Source of the DNA: Stenotrophomonas maltophilia
Lineage (GTDB): Bacteria > Pseudomonadota > Gammaproteobacteria > Xanthomonadales > Xanthomonadaceae
Assembly: GCF_006974125.1 (NCBI RefSeq)
Contig: NZ_CP037858.1
Coordinates: 4,278,001-4,342,000, forward strand
DNA: 64,000 nt
Direction: 5' to 3'
Part shown: piece after piece, positions 1 through 8,304 of the stretch
Layout: the number at the start of each line of letters is the position of its first letter
How positions within the stretch are numbered: position 1 is the stretch's first letter
Notes under the pieces: generated by a model
Seen by the model: only the letters and a program-made list of their open reading frames with translations
The model's database searches: none
What the model was told of the DNA's origin: nothing
Made by a program: the position numbers and the translations under genes

Positions 1-942
1 CTGATCCTGATCGCCTCGCCGGTCGCGCTGCTGCAGGCACAGGCAGCTGATCACGTCGTTGCTGCCGGGCACATCGTCGTACAGACAGACGATGTCACGC
101 GCTTCTTCAAGGTGTTGGACGCCAACCACGGGCGCCCAAGCGCCGATGATCTGCAACACGGCTATCTGGATGCGGGTACGCATGCCCTGCGCAGCTTCAC
201 CGACAGCCGTATCGGCTCGATGGAGCGGCTGGCCAGGGCCATCCAGGACAAGCCGGCATTGTTTGCGAAAGCGAGAACCTGCGCGAGAGCATTGCCATCG
301 ATCCGCACGCGCGTCGCCGTTGCCGTCGATCAACTGGGCGCCCTGTTGCCATCTGCGCGCTTTCCCCCGGTCACCGTACTGGTGGGCCGCGGCAACAGTG
401 GTGGCGTGACCACCGAAGCAGGTGTGGTCATCGGACTGGAAGCGCTGTGCAACGCCGACTGGATGCAGGCCGATGTAAGTGACCGCTTCGTGCACCTGAT
501 CGCCCATGAGTACGTGCACGTGCAACAGCCCGGTGCACGTGTGGACGTCGAGCAGCCCACCCTGCTCTATCAGACGCTGCTGGAAGGCGGTGCCGAATAC
601 GTGGCCGAACGGATCTCCGGGCAACCGGCCAACGCACATCTGCAGCGTTGGACGCAGGGTCGCGAGTGTGCGCTGGAGCGCGCCTTCCTGCAGGACAGCA
701 TGGGTACCGATCTTTCGAGGTGGCTGTACAACGGCCCCGGCGACGACGCGCGCCGCGGAGATCTCGGCTACTGGATCGGCTACCGCATCGCCCATGCCTA
801 TGTTGCGCGCGCGCCCGACACGCGCAACGCCATCGCCGAACTGCTGGATGTCCAGCCTGGAAACGCTGCAGCGCTGTTGGAAGCAAGTGGATGGCAACCT
901 GCGTGCGGAGCAGGCGAAAGCACGCAGACGCGCATGCCGTGA
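1..942 (+). CDS. Putative exported zinc metalloprotease (DUF2268-like), 5' end cut off by the window
   Basis: The frame is open from base 1, so the start lies upstream; about 313 residues are visible. The first visible residues are hydrophobic and end in an AQA type signal-peptidase site, suggesting an exported protein. The motif HEYVH (visible residues 169-173) is a HExxH zinc site, and GGAEYVAE about 26 residues later supplies a plausible third ligand (E199). This fits gluzincin-like predicted Zn-dependent proteases of the DUF2268 type. The substrate is unknown. The next gene is about 210 bases downstream and looks independent. The metalloprotease class is fairly secure from the motif; the family name is an inference. 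Confidence 0.6.
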   Translation: MILIASPVALLQAQAADHVVAAGHIVVQTDDVTRFFKVLDANHGRPSADDLQHGYLDAGTHALRSFTDSRIGSMERLARAIQDKPALFAKARTCARALPSIRTRVAVAVDQLGALLPSARFPPVTVLVGRGNSGGVTTEAGVVIGLEALCNADWMQADVSDRFVHLIAHEYVHVQQPGARVDVEQPTLLYQTLLEGGAEYVAERISGQPANAHLQRWTQGRECALERAFLQDSMGTDLSRWLYNGPGDDARRGDLGYWIGYRIAHAYVARAPDTRNAIAELLDVQPGNAAALLEASGWQPACGAGESTQTRMP

Positions 943-1092
943 TGCCGGCTTCATGCAGGTGAATGGGTGATGTTTAACAGGCACAAGGCGATACGCCGAT
1001 GCAGATCAGCTCGCTTGATCCCGCTTGTTAAGGTTTGTTGATTTACAGGCCTTCACAGCCCATCCACGTACTCAAATTCCAGCTGAAAGCGC

Positions 1093-1124
1093 TTGGTAGC
1101 GCCGGGAACAAACGCCGCTATATT
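1093..1124 (+). promoter_or_regulatory. Possible promoter of the small lipoprotein gene
   Basis: A TATATT hexamer at 1119-1124 resembles a -10 box and lies about 30 bases before the lipoprotein start. The best upstream hexamer, TTGGTA at 1093-1098, has a long 20-base spacer, so the -35 assignment is weak. A strong Shine-Dalgarno sequence (AAGGAGGGAG) follows at 1141-1150. Confidence 0.3.
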
Positions 1125-1154
1125 CCAGCTTCCCCAGACGAAGGAGGGAGTGGA

Positions 1155-1427
1155 ATGAAACTGACCTCGCAACACATGAAGATGGCCCGTGCACTCAGCG
1201 TGGCGCTCATCGCCACCGTGAGCCTTGGCGCTTGCGCCTCTTACAAGAACGAGTTTGCAACGATCAACTCGCGTCTCGACCAGCTCGATGTAAAGGTGCA
1301 GGGCGCCGCCCAGAGTGCCGAGTCCGCCAACCAGTCGGCGCAGCAGGCCAACCAGCGTCTGGACCAGATCGAAGGCCGCGTGCAGCAGCTTGAAAGGGCA
1401 CCTGCCGGCCGCAAGCCGCGCGGTTAA
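1155..1427 (+). CDS. Small Lpp/OprI-like outer-membrane lipoprotein
   Basis: A 90-residue protein with a basic N-terminus, a hydrophobic segment and the lipobox LGAC, so it should be lipidated by the Lgt/Lsp pathway. The mature part is almost entirely a heptad-patterned coiled coil rich in Gln, Ala and Ser (repeats such as SAESANQSAQQANQRLDQIE), as in the murein lipoprotein Lpp and Pseudomonas OprI. The C-terminus ends in Arg-Lys-Pro-Arg-Gly rather than the terminal Lys that links Lpp to peptidoglycan, so covalent attachment is uncertain. The start is set by AAGGAGGGAG five bases upstream; an in-frame extension to 1035 lacks such a site. Confidence 0.75.
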   Translation: MKLTSQHMKMARALSVALIATVSLGACASYKNEFATINSRLDQLDVKVQGAAQSAESANQSAQQANQRLDQIEGRVQQLERAPAGRKPRG

Positions 1428-1532
1428 TCGCTCCCTCACCGTTTGAATTGATCCACCTCTGTATCGGGAACCAGTGGCCTTCGCCGGCCACTGGCATCCT
1501 TCCACCAAGATTGCATTGCAAGGAGCCGCCCC

Positions 1533-2270
1533 ATTCGCACTTCCTCCTCCCCTGCACGCCGCGCCCTCCATGCCGCACTGGCCATGGCACTGGTCGTTGC
1601 GTGCAGCGGCGTAGCCAATGCCAGGGACAAGGACGCACCTGCACCTCCGGTGGCCGCAGTCGATGAACTTCCCGCTGACCAGGGCGTCTCCGAGACAGTG
1701 ATCGAGCTGGCCGGCTGGGTGGTCGCCAGCAAGGATAACCAGGGTTATCCGTTCGCGATCATGGACAAGGCGGCCGCGCAGGTACTGGTCTTCGGTGGAG
1801 ACGGCAAGCTGCGTGGCGCGGCACCGGCGCTGTTCGGTTCGGCCATCGGCGATCACTCGGCCCCCGGCGTTGCCAAGCTCGCGCTGAGTGCGATTCCAGG
1901 CCATGACCGCACCACCCCGGCGGGCCGTTTCATTGGTGGCTACGGCCCCTCCGACGATGCCGGTCGCGTGCTGTGGGTGGACTACGATTCCGCCGTCTCG
2001 ATGCACCCGCTTCCGCCAGGCACCCCGAAAGAGAAGCGCGCCGAACGGCTGGCATCACCTTCGCCGGACGACAACCGCGTTACGCACGGCTGCATCAACG
2101 TCACACCTGCGTTCTACGAGCAGATCGTGCAGTCCACGTTCGAGAAGGGCGGTGTGTTCTACATCCTGCCGGACAAGGATTCGATCGCCAAGACGTTCCC
2201 GGAATTCGCGCAGAGCCGTGGGGATGCAAAGGACGAAGACGAGAAAGGCGCACGGCGCGCGAGCAAGTAA
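1533..2270 (+). CDS. L,D-transpeptidase (YkuD family), apparently starting at an ATT codon
   Basis: The catalytic region THGCINV (Cys187 when counted from 1533) is the YkuD signature of enzymes that form or exchange peptidoglycan cross-links in the periplasm. The first ATG (1584) would leave a truncated signal peptide with no ribosome site. An AAGGAG lies at 1520-1525, and seven bases later ATT at 1533 opens a frame with Arg-rich residues, a hydrophobic core and an ANA cleavage site, i.e. a complete signal peptide. ATT is a rare but real start (infC). VVAC in the leader could also act as a lipobox. It is separate from the lipoprotein gene by about 100 bases. The C-terminus is Lys/Glu/Asp-rich. 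Confidence 0.75.
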   Translation: MRTSSSPARRALHAALAMALVVACSGVANARDKDAPAPPVAAVDELPADQGVSETVIELAGWVVASKDNQGYPFAIMDKAAAQVLVFGGDGKLRGAAPALFGSAIGDHSAPGVAKLALSAIPGHDRTTPAGRFIGGYGPSDDAGRVLWVDYDSAVSMHPLPPGTPKEKRAERLASPSPDDNRVTHGCINVTPAFYEQIVQSTFEKGGVFYILPDKDSIAKTFPEFAQSRGDAKDEDEKGARRASK

Positions 2271-2283
2271 TGGGCAATGCACG

Positions 2284-2658
2284 CTAACGGGCGTTGTCCC
2301 TGTTCTCCATGACTTGCCCGATGCTGAGCTCATTGCCACTTGGGTCCGCTATGCGGAAATCGCGCATGCCGTAGGGCCTGTCCCCGATGGGGACGATGAT
2401 CGTGACGTTCGAGCCCGCAAGCGTTTCGTAATAGTCGTCGATACCGGATATGCCCAGATAGACATGTGCCGCGCCTGCAGGCTTGCTATCGGCCTGTTGC
2501 GTGAGGGTGATCTCCACCCCGTCGCGGCAGACGGCGGCAATGTCCGCTGGATCGCCCCACGACCATGCCAGTTCGAATCCGAGCACGCTGTGGTAGAACG
2601 CTATCGACTCCGCGAGATGGTCTACTGAAAGGATGGGAGAGATGGACTCGATCTTCAT
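2284..2658 (-). CDS. Glyoxalase/bleomycin-resistance (VOC) superfamily protein
   Basis: A 124-residue single-domain protein with the typical VOC opening (ISPILSVDHLAESIAFYHSVLGF) and the closing phrase FRIADPSGNELSIGQ, which matches the conserved ...DPdGn.l.f strand of glyoxalase I, dioxygenase and bleomycin-resistance folds. His and Glu candidates for metal binding are present, but the substrate cannot be read from sequence. The ATG is at 2656-2658. It is divergent from the DUF2306 gene and convergent with the L,D-transpeptidase gene, 13 bases away. Confidence 0.75.
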   Translation of the reverse strand: MKIESISPILSVDHLAESIAFYHSVLGFELAWSWGDPADIAAVCRDGVEITLTQQADSKPAGAAHVYLGISGIDDYYETLAGSNVTIIVPIGDRPYGMRDFRIADPSGNELSIGQVMENRDNAR

Positions 2659-2890
2659 GGGCTCGACAGTCCTTCCATGCTCCGGTGTTGGCTGATCATA
2701 GCTTCCAACCGGTCCCCGGGCCTGACCATCTGAAACAGCGAACGAGCACAGCCAGCCACCGTTGCCACTGTCAACGGGTCACCCTGGCCGTACTCCTCCA
2801 CCGGTCCCATGTACGACTCCGCCGATCTGGACGATTTTCCGCCTCGTCGTACCCATGCTCGGGCCTCCATTTCCCCAAGGAGGTTCCGAG

Positions 2891-3535
2891 ATGCCACACC
2901 GCTTTCCCAAGGCCGCCCGCTGGACGGCCGGGCTGGTCTTCACCCTGCTCTGCGCCGCCGTGGCGGCCTACGCCTTCGCCGTGCTGTACGGCCAGCCACA
3001 CGCGGACAATCCCCTGCAGATGAAGTTCGCAGCATCCGGCCTGGATGTTCCCGCCCACCTCTTCGGCGGCGGGCTGGCCCTGTTGCTGGCGCCGTTGCAG
3101 ATAAACGGATGGATCCAGCGGTACGTCCCCCGCCTGCATCGGCTGAGTGGCGGACTGTATGCGGGCGGGGTGCTGATTGCCGGGCTGGCCGGCCTCTCCC
3201 TGGCATTCCACGCCGAAGGTGGAGCGCCTACCGGCATCGCCTTTGGCCTGCTTGCCGTGGCATGGTTGGCCACAACCGGCATCGGCGTCGGCCACGCGCT
3301 GGCCGGCAACCTGGCCAGGCACCGGCAATGGATGTGGCGCAGCATCGCTCTTACCGCGTCGGCGATATCGTTCCGGCTGATCCTGGGCATCGGGCTGGGC
3401 GTGCTGCATCTACCCTTCGCCCCGGTCTATCTGGCCGCCGCCTGGGGCTGCTGGTTGTTCAACCTGACGGTCTGCGAACTGGTATTGCGATGGCCGCGGC
3501 GCTCATCGGCCACGGCGTTGTCAGCGGCTCGGTGA
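2891..3535 (+). CDS. DUF2306-type integral membrane protein
   Basis: A 214-residue protein of about six hydrophobic segments with conserved-looking polar residues (HLFGGGLALLLAPLQ, RLHRLSGGLYAGGV, HRQWMWRS). The His-containing helices and the HRxxGxxY pattern fit DUF2306 proteins, predicted cytoplasmic-membrane proteins of unknown function. The start at 2891 is favoured by AAGGAGG at 2877-2883; longer in-frame starts lack a ribosome site. Its end overlaps the end of the convergent AraC-type regulator by 15 bases. The pairing with that membrane-anchored regulator is suggestive, but the link is inferred. Confidence 0.7.
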   Translation: MPHRFPKAARWTAGLVFTLLCAAVAAYAFAVLYGQPHADNPLQMKFAASGLDVPAHLFGGGLALLLAPLQINGWIQRYVPRLHRLSGGLYAGGVLIAGLAGLSLAFHAEGGAPTGIAFGLLAVAWLATTGIGVGHALAGNLARHRQWMWRSIALTASAISFRLILGIGLGVLHLPFAPVYLAAAWGCWLFNLTVCELVLRWPRRSSATALSAAR

Positions 3536-4648
3536 TTCCGGGGCGCCAGACATCGCATGGCGCTTGCGGAAGACGCTGGGTGTTTCATCCAGCCGGCGCT
3601 TGAACGCCGCGTTGAACGTCGATTTCGAGGTAAAGCCGCAGGCATAGGCGATATCCAGAATGGTCCGGGCGTCAGCACCATCGGCCAGATGGGCAGCGGC
3701 GGCTTCAATCCGCTGGCGGTTGATGTAGTCGCAGAAGTTCTCGCCGAAGCGGCGGTTGATGACCACCGAGACCAGGTATTCGGGGTAGCCGCAGCGTTTG
3801 GCCAGCTGGCCGATGGTGAGCGCCGGTTCGCGGTACAGCTGCTGATCGGTCATCAGCTGCGACAGGCGCACCTCGACATCGACAAAGCGCGGGGCGTCAG
3901 CGCTCGACGCCGTGTCGGGCTGCGCTGGCGGGGGTTCAATGACCGACTCCACCACCACGGCCACCTGGGTGAGGCTGAAATACCCCATCAGGAAAACCCA
4001 GGCCGCCACCAGGCCGTAGATCAGCGGATAGTCGATCCAGGGGATCCGCACCAGCCACTGCAGGGTGGCAACGAACCAGATGGCAATCTGCGAGATCGCC
4101 ATCGCGTCGATCCAGTGCAGCGACATCCGGTCCGCATCCGAACGTCGCTGCAGCAAACCGCGCCGGTAACGCCAGACACGCAGCAGACCGGCAATCACAT
4201 AGGAAAGGCTGTACGCGTACAGCACGATGTTCAGCCGCATCCATTCCAGGTCCGCGATGCCCGTCAGCAAGCGCGCATGGATGCCTTCAGCCGATACCAG
4301 CCCCCGCAGGAAGAAACCTGCGTGCAGGGCCAGCACGATGATGAACCCGGATAGATGCACACTGTCGCGCCAGCGTGCGGTCCGCGCCTCGGTGAGGACA
4401 CTGACGTAGACATAGAACAGGCTGCCGTACAGGAATGGGAACAGGCCGACGAACCGCAGCGCCTTGCCGGCCGTGGGGTAGGACGGATCCCAGTAGACTG
4501 CCTTCACCGCAAGATCGATGCCGATCAGTGCGATCCACACCGCCAGCACACGGTTCGCCCCGGCATTGACCGGGCGGCGCCACAGGGCCAACGCCAGCAG
4601 CGCGGCCTGTGCGGCGCCAATGGCGAAGACGACGGTCCAGAAAGCCAT
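3521..4648 (-). CDS. Membrane-anchored AraC family transcriptional regulator
   Basis: A 375-residue protein. Residues 1 to about 240 contain six or seven hydrophobic helices (for example IGAAQAALLALALW and IIVLALHAGFFL). The C-terminal third is an AraC helix-turn-helix pair: RQRIEAAAAHLADG leads into ILDIAYACGFTSKSTFN AAFKRR. Such fusions sense signals at the membrane and bind DNA directly. The gene is convergent with the DUF2306 membrane protein, overlapping by 15 bases. The target genes are not evident. The ATG at 4646-4648 is the first plausible start before the first membrane helix. Confidence 0.85.
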   Translation of the reverse strand: MAFWTVVFAIGAAQAALLALALWRRPVNAGANRVLAVWIALIGIDLAVKAVYWDPSYPTAGKALRFVGLFPFLYGSLFYVYVSVLTEARTARWRDSVHLSGFIIVLALHAGFFLRGLVSAEGIHARLLTGIADLEWMRLNIVLYAYSLSYVIAGLLRVWRYRRGLLQRRSDADRMSLHWIDAMAISQIAIWFVATLQWLVRIPWIDYPLIYGLVAAWVFLMGYFSLTQVAVVVESVIEPPPAQPDTASSADAPRFVDVEVRLSQLMTDQQLYREPALTIGQLAKRCGYPEYLVSVVINRRFGENFCDYINRQRIEAAAAHLADGADARTILDIAYACGFTSKSTFNAAFKRRLDETPSVFRKRHAMSGAPESPSR

Positions 4649-4744
4649 GCAGGGAGGCCGATGGGCAACGGGCTGGTGTGAAATCTTAGCAGCCGGTTTC
4701 CGGGCGAAAGAACAGGACGAACGGCACAGAGCCCGCCCGCCACA

Positions 4745-5410
4745 TCACTCGCAGAGCGCGCTGTCTTCCGTCAACGCGGCATCCTGCAGTGGCTGGCGCT
4801 GTTCGATCTGCGCGCGTTGTTCCGCCGTCGGCTCGCCCAGCCACCACACACGGCAGCGCGCGGTAAGACGGCCGACCATCTTCGCTTCCGTCGGCGAATA
4901 CAGCATCGCCAACGCGGTGCCGGGGCAGTCGTGGGCCTGGCAGGCGGTGTAGAACCACCACGGCTCGCCCTGCAGCACCACCAGCTCGCCAGGTCCGCTG
5001 GGCCCGCTCAACAGGCGTTCGCGCAGCGACGGAATCTCCTTGTCGGCGGATTCGGCCGCGGCCGTGTTCTTCATCAGGGCGTTGAACGCGGCCAGCACCT
5101 TCGGGTCCTTGCGGCCGCAGTCGTCCACGGTGTTGCCGCCCACCAGAGTGAAGAAATGGGTCGCCAGCGGGTTGTCCGCACAGGTGAGTTCGCCGCCGGC
5201 GCTCGGGTCTTCCGGTTCGCCTTCGTTGTCCCACACCGAGGGGTCCACGCCGTCTTCGATGGACGGTTCCTTTTCGACCACCGTCGCTGTGGCGGCCGGT
5301 GCTTCGGTGGCCGGTGCCGGTGCGGCCGGTGCTGCATCCGGTGCCGGTGCCTGTCCGCAGGCCGCCAGCAGTGCGACCATCATCGCCATCCCTGTGATTC
5401 GAATCTTCAT
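4745..5410 (-). CDS. Ivy-like lysozyme-inhibitor lipoprotein
   Basis: A 221-residue protein with the lipobox LLAAC (Cys18), then a Pro/Ala/Glu-rich linker to about residue 70. The C-terminal domain carries WWFYTACQAHDCPG, with CQAHDC at 157-162. This strongly resembles the CKPHDC loop that Ivy (inhibitor of vertebrate lysozyme) inserts into the lysozyme active site. The following strand (ALAMLYSP...GRL) and WLGEP also fit the Ivy fold. A second domain-like part before it (residues 75-140) has a Cys pair. The start MKIRITGM at 5408-5410 is set by the signal peptide; the frame extends further upstream without one. The Ivy call is inferred from the loop. Confidence 0.6.
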   Translation of the reverse strand: MKIRITGMAMMVALLAACGQAPAPDAAPAAPAPATEAPAATATVVEKEPSIEDGVDPSVWDNEGEPEDPSAGGELTCADNPLATHFFTLVGGNTVDDCGRKDPKVLAAFNALMKNTAAAESADKEIPSLRERLLSGPSGPGELVVLQGEPWWFYTACQAHDCPGTALAMLYSPTEAKMVGRLTARCRVWWLGEPTAEQRAQIEQRQPLQDAALTEDSALCE

Positions 5411-5526
5411 TCCGTGTCCTTGTCTGATCTGCGGTGCATGCAGCCGCGCGGGCGCCTGCGAGATTCTAACCAGCGGCGCGCTAGGATGCGTCTGAAGCCT
5501 TCCCACCATCGCCAGGGCCTGGACGC

Positions 5527-6003
5527 ATGCGCCGCACACGACTCGCCATGATTTTCTCCAGTGCCCTGCTGCTGGCATCGCCGGCAATTGCCCACGATGC
5601 AGAAGGCGTGAAGCGTGCACAGCCTCTCCCGGATGCAGCCCTGCCCGCACCGCTGGACCGTGTACTGCGCGACTACGAACAGGCGTGGCGCACAGGTGAT
5701 GCCAAGGCACTGGCGGCGCTGTTCACCGAGGATGGCTTTGTACTGCAGAGCAACCAGCCGCCGGTGCGCGGGCGCAGCGCGATCGAGGCCGCGTATACCG
5801 GCCAGGGCAGCAGCCCGTTACGGCTGCGTGCCTTGGCGTATGCGGTGGAGCGGAATACGGGTTACATCATCGGTGCCTACGGCTACGGTAACAACGCGGG
5901 CGATACCGGCAAATTCACGCTCACGTTGAAGCGCGTGGGTGACGGGCCGTGGCTGATCTTCTCGGACATGGACAACGGCAACGCGCCGCCGCGGGCGCGG
6001 TGA
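5527..6003 (+). CDS. Exported SnoaL/NTF2-like protein
   Basis: A 158-residue protein with a clear signal peptide (MRRTRLAMIFSSALLLASPAIA, cleaved after AIA). The mature part has the opening helix DRVLRDYEQAWRTGDAKALA, the phrase ALFTEDGFVL and a final strand ending WLIFSDMDN, typical of DUF4440/SnoaL-like NTF2 folds. These small cone-shaped domains bind ligands or catalyse minor reactions; no catalytic residue can be assigned. It is divergent from the Ivy-like gene, with 116 bases between. SMAG-type repeats follow it. Confidence 0.75.
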   Translation: MRRTRLAMIFSSALLLASPAIAHDAEGVKRAQPLPDAALPAPLDRVLRDYEQAWRTGDAKALAALFTEDGFVLQSNQPPVRGRSAIEAAYTGQGSSPLRLRALAYAVERNTGYIIGAYGYGNNAGDTGKFTLTLKRVGDGPWLIFSDMDNGNAPPRAR

Positions 6004-6010
6004 TGAATGC

Positions 6011-6101
6011 CGCCGGGCATGGCCCGGCGCTACCGGGCGCCAACCAAGGTTGGCGACTACCAGAGGCGGGTTCCGTCGTAGATCCACGCCATCCGTGGAT
6101 G
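6011..6101. repeat. Cluster of three SMAG-type GTAG palindromes
   Basis: Three short hairpins each begin with GTAG. Two are on the minus strand (6011-6033, stem CGCCGGGC; 6037-6060, stem GCCAACC) and one on the plus strand (6078-6101, GTAGATCCACGCCATCCGTG). GTAG-headed stem-loops of this size are the SMAG repeats described for Stenotrophomonas maltophilia, related to REP elements mobilised by RAYT transposases. They lie between the NTF2-like gene and the gpsA terminator. Confidence 0.7.
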
Positions 6102-6111
6102 GGGCGCGCAC

Positions 6112-6141
6112 AAAAAACCCCGGCACGTAGCCGGGGTTTTT
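6112..6141. terminator. Bidirectional Rho-independent terminator
   Basis: The hairpin CCCCGGC-acgta-GCCGGGG (6118-6136) is flanked by A6 on the left and T5 on the right, so it can end transcription from gpsA on the minus strand and from the NTF2-like gene on the plus strand. Confidence 0.9.
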
Positions 6142-6145
6142 CGAT

Positions 6146-7171
6146 TCACTTGAACAGCGTGTCCGGGTATTCCGGTTTCTGTTCCCGCGCCAGCAATGCG
6201 CGCAGGCCTTCTTCCGGCGTCTGCTCGCCGTGCAGCACGGCACGCACGCGGTCGGAGATCGGCAGGTCGATGCCATGACGGCGTGCCTGTCGCATCACTT
6301 CGTCGGCGGTCTGCACCGACTCGACCACCTGGCCGATTTCGCGCACGGCATCCTGCAGCGTCTGGCCGCGGCCCAGGGCCAGGCCCAGGCGGCGGTTGCG
6401 CGACAGGTCGCCGGTGCAGGTCAGCACCAGATCGCCCAGGCCCGCCAGGCCCATCAGCGTTTCCGGCTTGGCACCGATCGCAGCAGCCAAGCGCAGCATC
6501 TCGTTGAGGCCACGGGTGATCAGGCCGGCGCGGGCGTTGAGGCCCAGCTGCATGCCATCGGCCACGCCGGTGGCCACGGCCAGCACGTTCTTCATCGCGC
6601 CGCCCAGCTCGGCGCCGACCATGTCGTCGCCGGTATAGGCGCGGAACGCCGGGCCATGCATCGCCTCGGCCACCGTCTGCGCGAACTCGGGCACGTCGCC
6701 GTGCACGGTGATCGCAGTCGGCAGGCCCTGGGTCACTTCCTTGGCGAACGACGGCCCGGTGACAACGGCCAGCGGCACGTCCTCACCCAGCACTTCGCGC
6801 GCCACTTCATGCAGGAAGCGGCCCGAACCGGGTTCGAAGCCCTTGGTGGCCCAGGCCACGCCGGCACCGGCCGGACGCAGCGGCGCCAGCGCACGCACGG
6901 TTTCACCGAAGGCATGCGACGGGGTCACCACCAGGATCCAGGCCGCGCCCTCCACCGCCGACGCCAGGTCGGTGGTGGCACGCAGGCTGTCCGGCAGCGG
7001 GATGCCCGGCAGGTAACGCGGATTCTCGTGGCGCTGGTCGATGGCTTCGACCACGGCAGCATCGCGCCCCCACAGCACGGTCGGATGACCGTGCCGTGCG
7101 AGCAGGCTGGCCAGCGCGGTCCCCCAGGAACCGGCGCCCAGCACGGCGATCTTGTCAGCGGTAGTGCTCAT
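6146..7171 (-). CDS. gpsA: Glycerol-3-phosphate dehydrogenase [NAD(P)+]
   Basis: A 341-residue cytoplasmic enzyme that reduces dihydroxyacetone phosphate to sn-glycerol-3-phosphate for phospholipid synthesis. The N-terminus has the dinucleotide-binding motif [19 protein letters not shown] (residues 10-28). The body has the family landmarks [21 protein letters not shown] and [17 protein letters not shown], which contains the catalytic Lys. Length is standard. It follows secB by 20 bases on the same strand, a gene order conserved in gammaproteobacteria, and ends at a strong terminator. Confidence 0.97.
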   Translation of the reverse strand: MSTTADKIAVLGAGSWGTALASLLARHGHPTVLWGRDAAVVEAIDQRHENPRYLPGIPLPDSLRATTDLASAVEGAAWILVVTPSHAFGETVRALAPLRPAGAGVAWATKGFEPGSGRFLHEVAREVLGEDVPLAVVTGPSFAKEVTQGLPTAITVHGDVPEFAQTVAEAMHGPAFRAYTGDDMVGAELGGAMKNVLAVATGVADGMQLGLNARAGLITRGLNEMLRLAAAIGAKPETLMGLAGLGDLVLTCTGDLSRNRRLGLALGRGQTLQDAVREIGQVVESVQTADEVMRQARRHGIDLPISDRVRAVLHGEQTPEEGLRALLAREQKPEYPDTLFK

Positions 7172-7191
7172 CCGTGACGTCGCGGCAGGAA

Positions 7192-7710
7192 TCAGGCGTT
7201 GCCAGCCGGCTCGGAGTCAGCCAGCGACGGTGCGTCGCCCTGCTCCTGGCGCTGGCGCAGGGTTTCTGCGTACAGGCCTTCGAAGTTGATCGGCTGCAGG
7301 AAGAACGGCGGGAAGCCGCCGGCCTGGATCAGGTCGCTGACCAGCTGGCGCACGTAGGGGAACAGGATGTTCGGGCACTGGGTGCCGAGCAGCACGTCGA
7401 TCGACTGCGGGTCCAGGCCGACCAGGCCGAACACGCCGGCCTGCTTCACTTCGGCCACGTAGGCGGTGCGCTCACCGGCCTGGCAGGTCAGGGTCACGGC
7501 CAGCACGACTTCGAAGGCGTTCTCACCCAGGCGCTGCACCTGCTGGTTCAGGTTCAGCTGCAGCTCCGGCTGCACCTGGTCGTTGAAGATGGTCGGAGCG
7601 TTCGGCGACTCGAAGGAGACGTCCTTGACGTAGATCTTCTCGACGGTGAAAGCAGGGCCGGTAGCGGCATCGACCGGCGCAGCGGCGCCGTTGGTGATCT
7701 CTTCGGACAT
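7192..7710 (-). CDS. secB: Protein-export chaperone SecB
   Basis: A 172-residue homotetrameric cytosolic chaperone that keeps preproteins unfolded for SecA. Family landmarks are [19 protein letters not shown], the strand ELQLNLN, AGVFGL and [16 protein letters not shown]...[14 protein letters not shown]. The start MSEEITNG at 7708-7710 is preceded by GGAG; an in-frame extension to 7809 has no such site and no homology. It sits between the rhodanese gene and gpsA on the same strand, probably in one operon with both. Confidence 0.96.
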   Translation of the reverse strand: MSEEITNGAAAPVDAATGPAFTVEKIYVKDVSFESPNAPTIFNDQVQPELQLNLNQQVQRLGENAFEVVLAVTLTCQAGERTAYVAEVKQAGVFGLVGLDPQSIDVLLGTQCPNILFPYVRQLVSDLIQAGGFPPFFLQPINFEGLYAETLRQRQEQGDAPSLADSEPAGNA

Positions 7711-7809
7711 TTCCAGTAACTCCAATGAATGCAATGAAAACGATGGTCGAACTACTGCGATGGGGGCGGGATCAGGCCCATACAAGGCCGGATCCGCCAC
7801 CTGTGGCAA

Positions 7810-8247
7810 TCAGTTGCGGCCCTTGACCAGCGGCAGCTCGGCCTGCTGCCAGGCGGGAATGCCGCCGTCGAGCACGTAGACCTTCTCGAAGCCGGCCTTC
7901 TTCAGTGCCTTGGCGGCGGTTTCCGAGGCGTTGCCGCTGCGGCATACCAGCACCACCGGCGACTGCTTGGCATTGGCCACCAGCTTGTTGTCCGGGCCGA
8001 AGGCACTGGCCTGGGCGTTGCGGCTGCCGGCAATGTGACCCTTCTCGAAGTCACCGCTGGCCGACAGGTCGACCACCACCGTGCCGCCCGCGTTCATCAG
8101 CTGGGTCAGTTCGGCGGGCTTGATGCCCTTGAAGCCCCGGAACAGGCGGCGGATCTCGGTGACGATGATGGCCACGGTCAGGCCGACCAGGGCCGCGGAC
8201 AGCATCGGGTTTCGGCCTGCAAAGGCCAGCAACTCTTCGTAATTCAC
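7810..8247 (-). CDS. Membrane-anchored rhodanese-like sulfurtransferase (YibN type)
   Basis: A 145-residue protein with one N-terminal membrane helix (about residues 15-30) followed by a rhodanese domain. The active loop VCRSGNAS holds the persulfide-forming Cys102. The strand TVVVDLSASGDFEKGHIAGS is the usual rhodanese opening. YibN-like proteins sit next to secB and gpsA in many gammaproteobacteria, as here. The domain faces the cytoplasm if the N-terminus is periplasmic. Its sulfur acceptor is unknown. Confidence 0.85.
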   Translation of the reverse strand: MNYEELLAFAGRNPMLSAALVGLTVAIIVTEIRRLFRGFKGIKPAELTQLMNAGGTVVVDLSASGDFEKGHIAGSRNAQASAFGPDNKLVANAKQSPVVLVCRSGNASETAAKALKKAGFEKVYVLDGGIPAWQQAELPLVKGRN

Positions 8248-8304
8248 TCAGGTCACGGGTCGATTAAGCGGGCGCCGATTGTCGCACAAGCCGGACGCGG
8301 CCCG

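Noticed and set aside
1053..2006. Long minus-strand frame opposite the lipoprotein and L,D-transpeptidase genes
   Set aside because: No ribosome site or domain; both plus-strand genes have strong signals.
6011..6101. Possible CRISPR-like repeats
   Set aside because: The three units differ in sequence and orientation and each forms its own GTAG-headed hairpin, as SMAG elements do.
6230..7177. Plus-strand frame opposite gpsA
   Set aside because: Mirror frame of a highly conserved gene, His/Gln-rich as typical of GC-rich antisense frames.
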